In this document: positions 4,930 through 6,727 of the stretch, in pieces | How the letters are laid out: the number at the start of each line of letters is the position of its first letter | Numbering within the stretch: position 1 is the stretch's first letter | Origin: Armatimonadota bacterium | Lineage (GTDB): Bacteria > Armatimonadota > Zipacnadia > Zipacnadales > UBA11051 | Direction: 5' to 3' | Assembly: GCA_030612305.1 (NCBI GenBank) | Contig: JAUWOG010000131.1 | Coordinates: 1-6,727 of the forward strand | Length of the DNA: 6,727 nucleotides | Notes under the pieces: model-generated | What the model saw: only the letters and a program-made list of their open reading frames with translations | What the model was told of the DNA's origin: nothing | The model's database searches: none | Position numbers and translations under genes: made by a program

Positions 4930-6006
4930 ATGAAGATACTCGACCGCTATGTATGCCGGCAACTGGCGCTGCCCTTTCTCATCGGGGTAGTCACCTTCGC
5001 GGTGATAATGCTCGGTGATGCGGCGCGGCAGTTGGGAACGCTGGTGCTGGGTCTGCGCGCGCCCCTGCCGCTCATCGCCAAGTACCTCCTCTATTACGCG
5101 CCCCATGCCATCGTCTGGTCAATGCCCGTGGGGACGGTCGTGGCGGTGGCGATGACCCTGACGAGTCTGAAATGCCACGGGGAGATCGAGGCGATGCGTG
5201 CGGGTGGAGCCGGCATAGTGCGCATCTGTATGCCGATACTGCTGCTGGGTCTGCTCATCAGCTTCCTCGCGCTGGGCATCAATGAGTACGTCGTGCCCGC
5301 GGCGAGCAAGCGCGCATCGGCAGCGTTCACCGAGATGACGCGCACGCAGCCCATCGTCAGGGAGCAGTATAACGTGTACTTCAGAGACGACGAGGGGCGG
5401 CTGTTCTACGTCGGGCACATGGACGCAGAAAACAACGAGCTGCAGGACATCGTGATATGGGCCGAGGACGCGGACAGGAACGTGGCGAGCATCACGGCGG
5501 CCACGTGGGCGGAGCTTGATGACAATGTGTGGGTGCTGCGTGAGGGCAACACCGTGAGGCTGACCGATGGCGGCGAGACCGTGGAGCGGCTGGAGAAGTT
5601 CGGCGCGAAGGCGATCAAGCTCACCAAGGCGCTGCAGGACTACTACACGGTGCGGCAACGCGAGATGGAGATGAGCGGGGCGCAGCTAGGCGACCTGATC
5701 CGGACCGTCGGGCGCGGCGGTACGGATACGCGGAAGCTGCAGGTGAAATGGCACTTCAAGTACTCGATCCCGCTGGCGTGCTTCGTGTTCGCGCTGATCG
5801 CGGCCCCGATTTCGCTGCGGTTCGCGCGGCACGGGACGTTCGTGGGTGTGGTGGTGGCCATCCTGATCGTGTTTCTGTACAACGGGGTGCGCTCGTGGAC
5901 GCTGGCGTTCGGGCTGGCGGGGAGCCTGCACCCGATCCTGGCAGGCTGGACGCAGAATGTCCTGTTCGGGCTGATCGGGCTCGTGATGTTGCTGCGGAGC
6001 AAGTAA
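4930..6006 (+). CDS. LptF/LptG-family LPS export permease (YjgP/YjgQ)
   Basis: This 358-aa inner-membrane protein is of the usual family length. LptF and LptG form the membrane part of the LptB2FG transporter, which extracts lipopolysaccharide and passes it to LptC/LptA. Three N-terminal membrane helices (about 11-31, 55-78, 98-117) are followed by a periplasmic beta-jellyroll region (about 125-265) and three more helices (about 279-297, 302-320, 340-356). Family marks are GEIEAMRAGG (84-93, the coupling helix that contacts the LptB ATPase), NEYVVPAAS (118-126) and APISLRFARHG (292-302). Conserved N-termini (MKILDRY...) support the ATG at 4930; an in-frame TTG at 4906 would add 8 residues. 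No clear Shine-Dalgarno precedes the ATG. Only one permease of the pair is in the window, and I cannot decide between LptF and LptG. It follows acpS after 110 bp and may share its transcript. Confidence 0.93.
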   Translation: MKILDRYVCRQLALPFLIGVVTFAVIMLGDAARQLGTLVLGLRAPLPLIAKYLLYYAPHAIVWSMPVGTVVAVAMTLTSLKCHGEIEAMRAGGAGIVRICMPILLLGLLISFLALGINEYVVPAASKRASAAFTEMTRTQPIVREQYNVYFRDDEGRLFYVGHMDAENNELQDIVIWAEDADRNVASITAATWAELDDNVWVLREGNTVRLTDGGETVERLEKFGAKAIKLTKALQDYYTVRQREMEMSGAQLGDLIRTVGRGGTDTRKLQVKWHFKYSIPLACFVFALIAAPISLRFARHGTFVGVVVAILIVFLYNGVRSWTLAFGLAGSLHPILAGWTQNVLFGLIGLVMLLRSK

Positions 6007-6035
6007 AGGGTACGGGCACAACAGCGCAGGCAGAA

Positions 6036-6050
6036 CACGCGGGCGGCGTG
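6036..6050. terminator. Weak hairpin between convergent genes
   Basis: CACGC (6036-6040) pairs with GCGTG (6046-6050) around a 5-nt loop in the 46-bp gap between the permease stop and the stop of the converging minus-strand gene. It has no T run on either strand. Its position is right for a shared terminator, but the structure is weak. Confidence 0.2.
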
Positions 6051-6052
6051 GC

Positions 6053-6727
6053 TCAGAAGTCGGTCTTGGACTCCTTCATGCTGTCAGCGATCTTGCGTAT
6101 CTCCTCGGCAGAAGCATCTCCTGTCACAACGACACCCACGTCACCGACACGGAAACGTGTGACCTTGCCTCGGAGCCGGCTGCGCATCATCTCGTGAGAC
6201 CATTTGCCCTGGCCCTGTTGGCGGCCCTGGGCTTGTCCGGGACGACCGGCCCCGGCCTGTGGCCCGTCCTGCCGACCTGCACGAGCGCCCTGGCCCTGGC
6301 GACGCTGCTGCGGGCGCTGCTCGAGGGCCTGGCGCTGCTCATCGGTGAGGCCCTCCGCGCGTTGCTTGCGGGCTTCCTGCTGCTCCTTGCTGAGCCGGTC
6401 AGCGGATGGCTGTGGGGCGCCGGGGGCGCTGGGCTTTTGCTGGGACTGCCGGCGGCGCTGCTCGAGGGCCTGACGCTGCTCATCGGTGAGGCTCTCCGCG
6501 CGTTGCTTGCGGGCCTCCTGCTGGTCGGCCTGCTTCGCAGACGGTTCGCCGGCGGGCTTGTCAGGACGCTGCTCCGGCCCCCGCGTTCCCTGGATCTGCT
6601 GCCACTGCCGCTTGATGGCTTCGCGGCGCTGTGGCGCTATCTTGTCCCAGTTCCTGGTGCGGATTGCTTCCTGCTCTTCTTCGGTGAGCGTGTCCCAGAG
6701 CCGCTTGCGGGCCTGCTTCTGCTGCGG
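6053..6727 (-). CDS. Gln/Arg-rich LTxEQ-repeat protein, C-terminal part
   Basis: One minus-strand frame is open from the right edge to TGA at 6053-6055, giving the last 224 residues of a protein whose start lies outside. It contains two near-identical 23-residue units, QQEARKQRAE(S/G)LTDEQRQALEQR at 69-91 and 116-138, 47 residues apart. A looser third copy lies at 3-25 (LTEEEQEAIRTR). Between and after them are Pro/Gln/Gly-rich linkers, and 140-175 is a low-complexity GQ/RQ stretch. The end (176-224, KWSHEMMRSRLRGKV...MKESKTDF) looks like a small folded domain with a beta stretch (VTRFRVGDVGVVVTGD) and a helix. LTxEQ motifs with charged helices recall periplasmic Spy/CpxP-type and DUF3106-type proteins, but the resemblance is only in style and I assign no function. 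Other frames here lack these features. Confidence 0.75.
   Translation of the reverse strand, partial: PQQKQARKRLWDTLTEEEQEAIRTRNWDKIAPQRREAIKRQWQQIQGTRGPEQRPDKPAGEPSAKQADQQEARKQRAESLTDEQRQALEQRRRQSQQKPSAPGAPQPSADRLSKEQQEARKQRAEGLTDEQRQALEQRPQQRRQGQGARAGRQDGPQAGAGRPGQAQGRQQGQGKWSHEMMRSRLRGKVTRFRVGDVGVVVTGDASAEEIRKIADSMKESKTDF
6313..6523. repeat. Direct repeat, two 70-bp copies at 141-bp period
   Basis: 6313-6382 and 6454-6523 agree at 67 of 70 positions (differences at 6332/6473, 6352/6493 and 6374/6515). The period of 141 bp is exactly 47 codons, so the repeat is in frame within the Gln/Arg-rich gene and adds protein repeat units without breaking it. It probably arose by recent tandem duplication. 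Confidence 0.85.

Noticed and set aside
6204..6473. Plus-strand frame rich in Cys, Arg and Trp
   Set aside because: It is the reverse complement of the Gln/Arg-rich repeat gene. CTG/GCG-rich repeats read on the other strand create its composition.

Overview
This window looks like a chromosomal segment of a Gram-negative-type (diderm) bacterium with fairly high GC. Hand counts give 40 of 60 G+C in 5041-5100 and 33 of 60 in 2341-2400. An LptF/LptG-family lipopolysaccharide-export permease implies an outer membrane. A YkuD-type L,D-transpeptidase carrying a copper-amine-oxidase-N-like domain, together with GC-rich hairpin sequences between genes, would suit a lineage such as Armatimonadota or a neighbouring poorly cultured phylum. 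The phylum is a guess from style, not from a marker gene.

Layout. 1-337 holds no gene I can support. Three genes then lie on the minus strand, read leftward: an FRG-domain protein (2866-2057), a divergent thymidylate-synthase-family protein (1989-1141) and an exported PAP2-type phosphatase (955-338). The 185-bp gap between the last two contains a striking 26-bp inverted repeat (1036-1061). The region 2867-3305 is a divergent control region. It contains a good sigma-70-like promoter (3050-3078) firing rightward and a leader of about 220 nt with four consecutive hairpins.

The plus strand then carries a compact envelope and lipid group: L,D-transpeptidase (3306-4442), acpS (4439-4819, overlapping by 4 bp) and an lptF/lptG-type permease (4930-6006). 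Two more hairpins sit in the 110-bp gap before the permease. A minus-strand gene converges on the permease 46 bp later (6053 to beyond 6727). It is a Gln/Arg-rich protein with LTxEQ-type helical repeats, cut by the right end of the window.

Functionally, the right half concerns envelope building: peptidoglycan cross-linking, activation of acyl carrier protein for lipid synthesis, and LPS transport. The left half is looser: a nucleotide-metabolism-type enzyme, a lipid or phosphate-ester phosphatase, and an FRG protein of unknown function whose gene looks less GC-rich than its neighbours. I see no CRISPR array, tRNA, rRNA, transposase or clear novel multi-gene system. The best candidates for something new are the hairpin-rich leader, the long inverted repeat, the FRG/thymidylate-synthase-like pair and the repeat protein at the right end.
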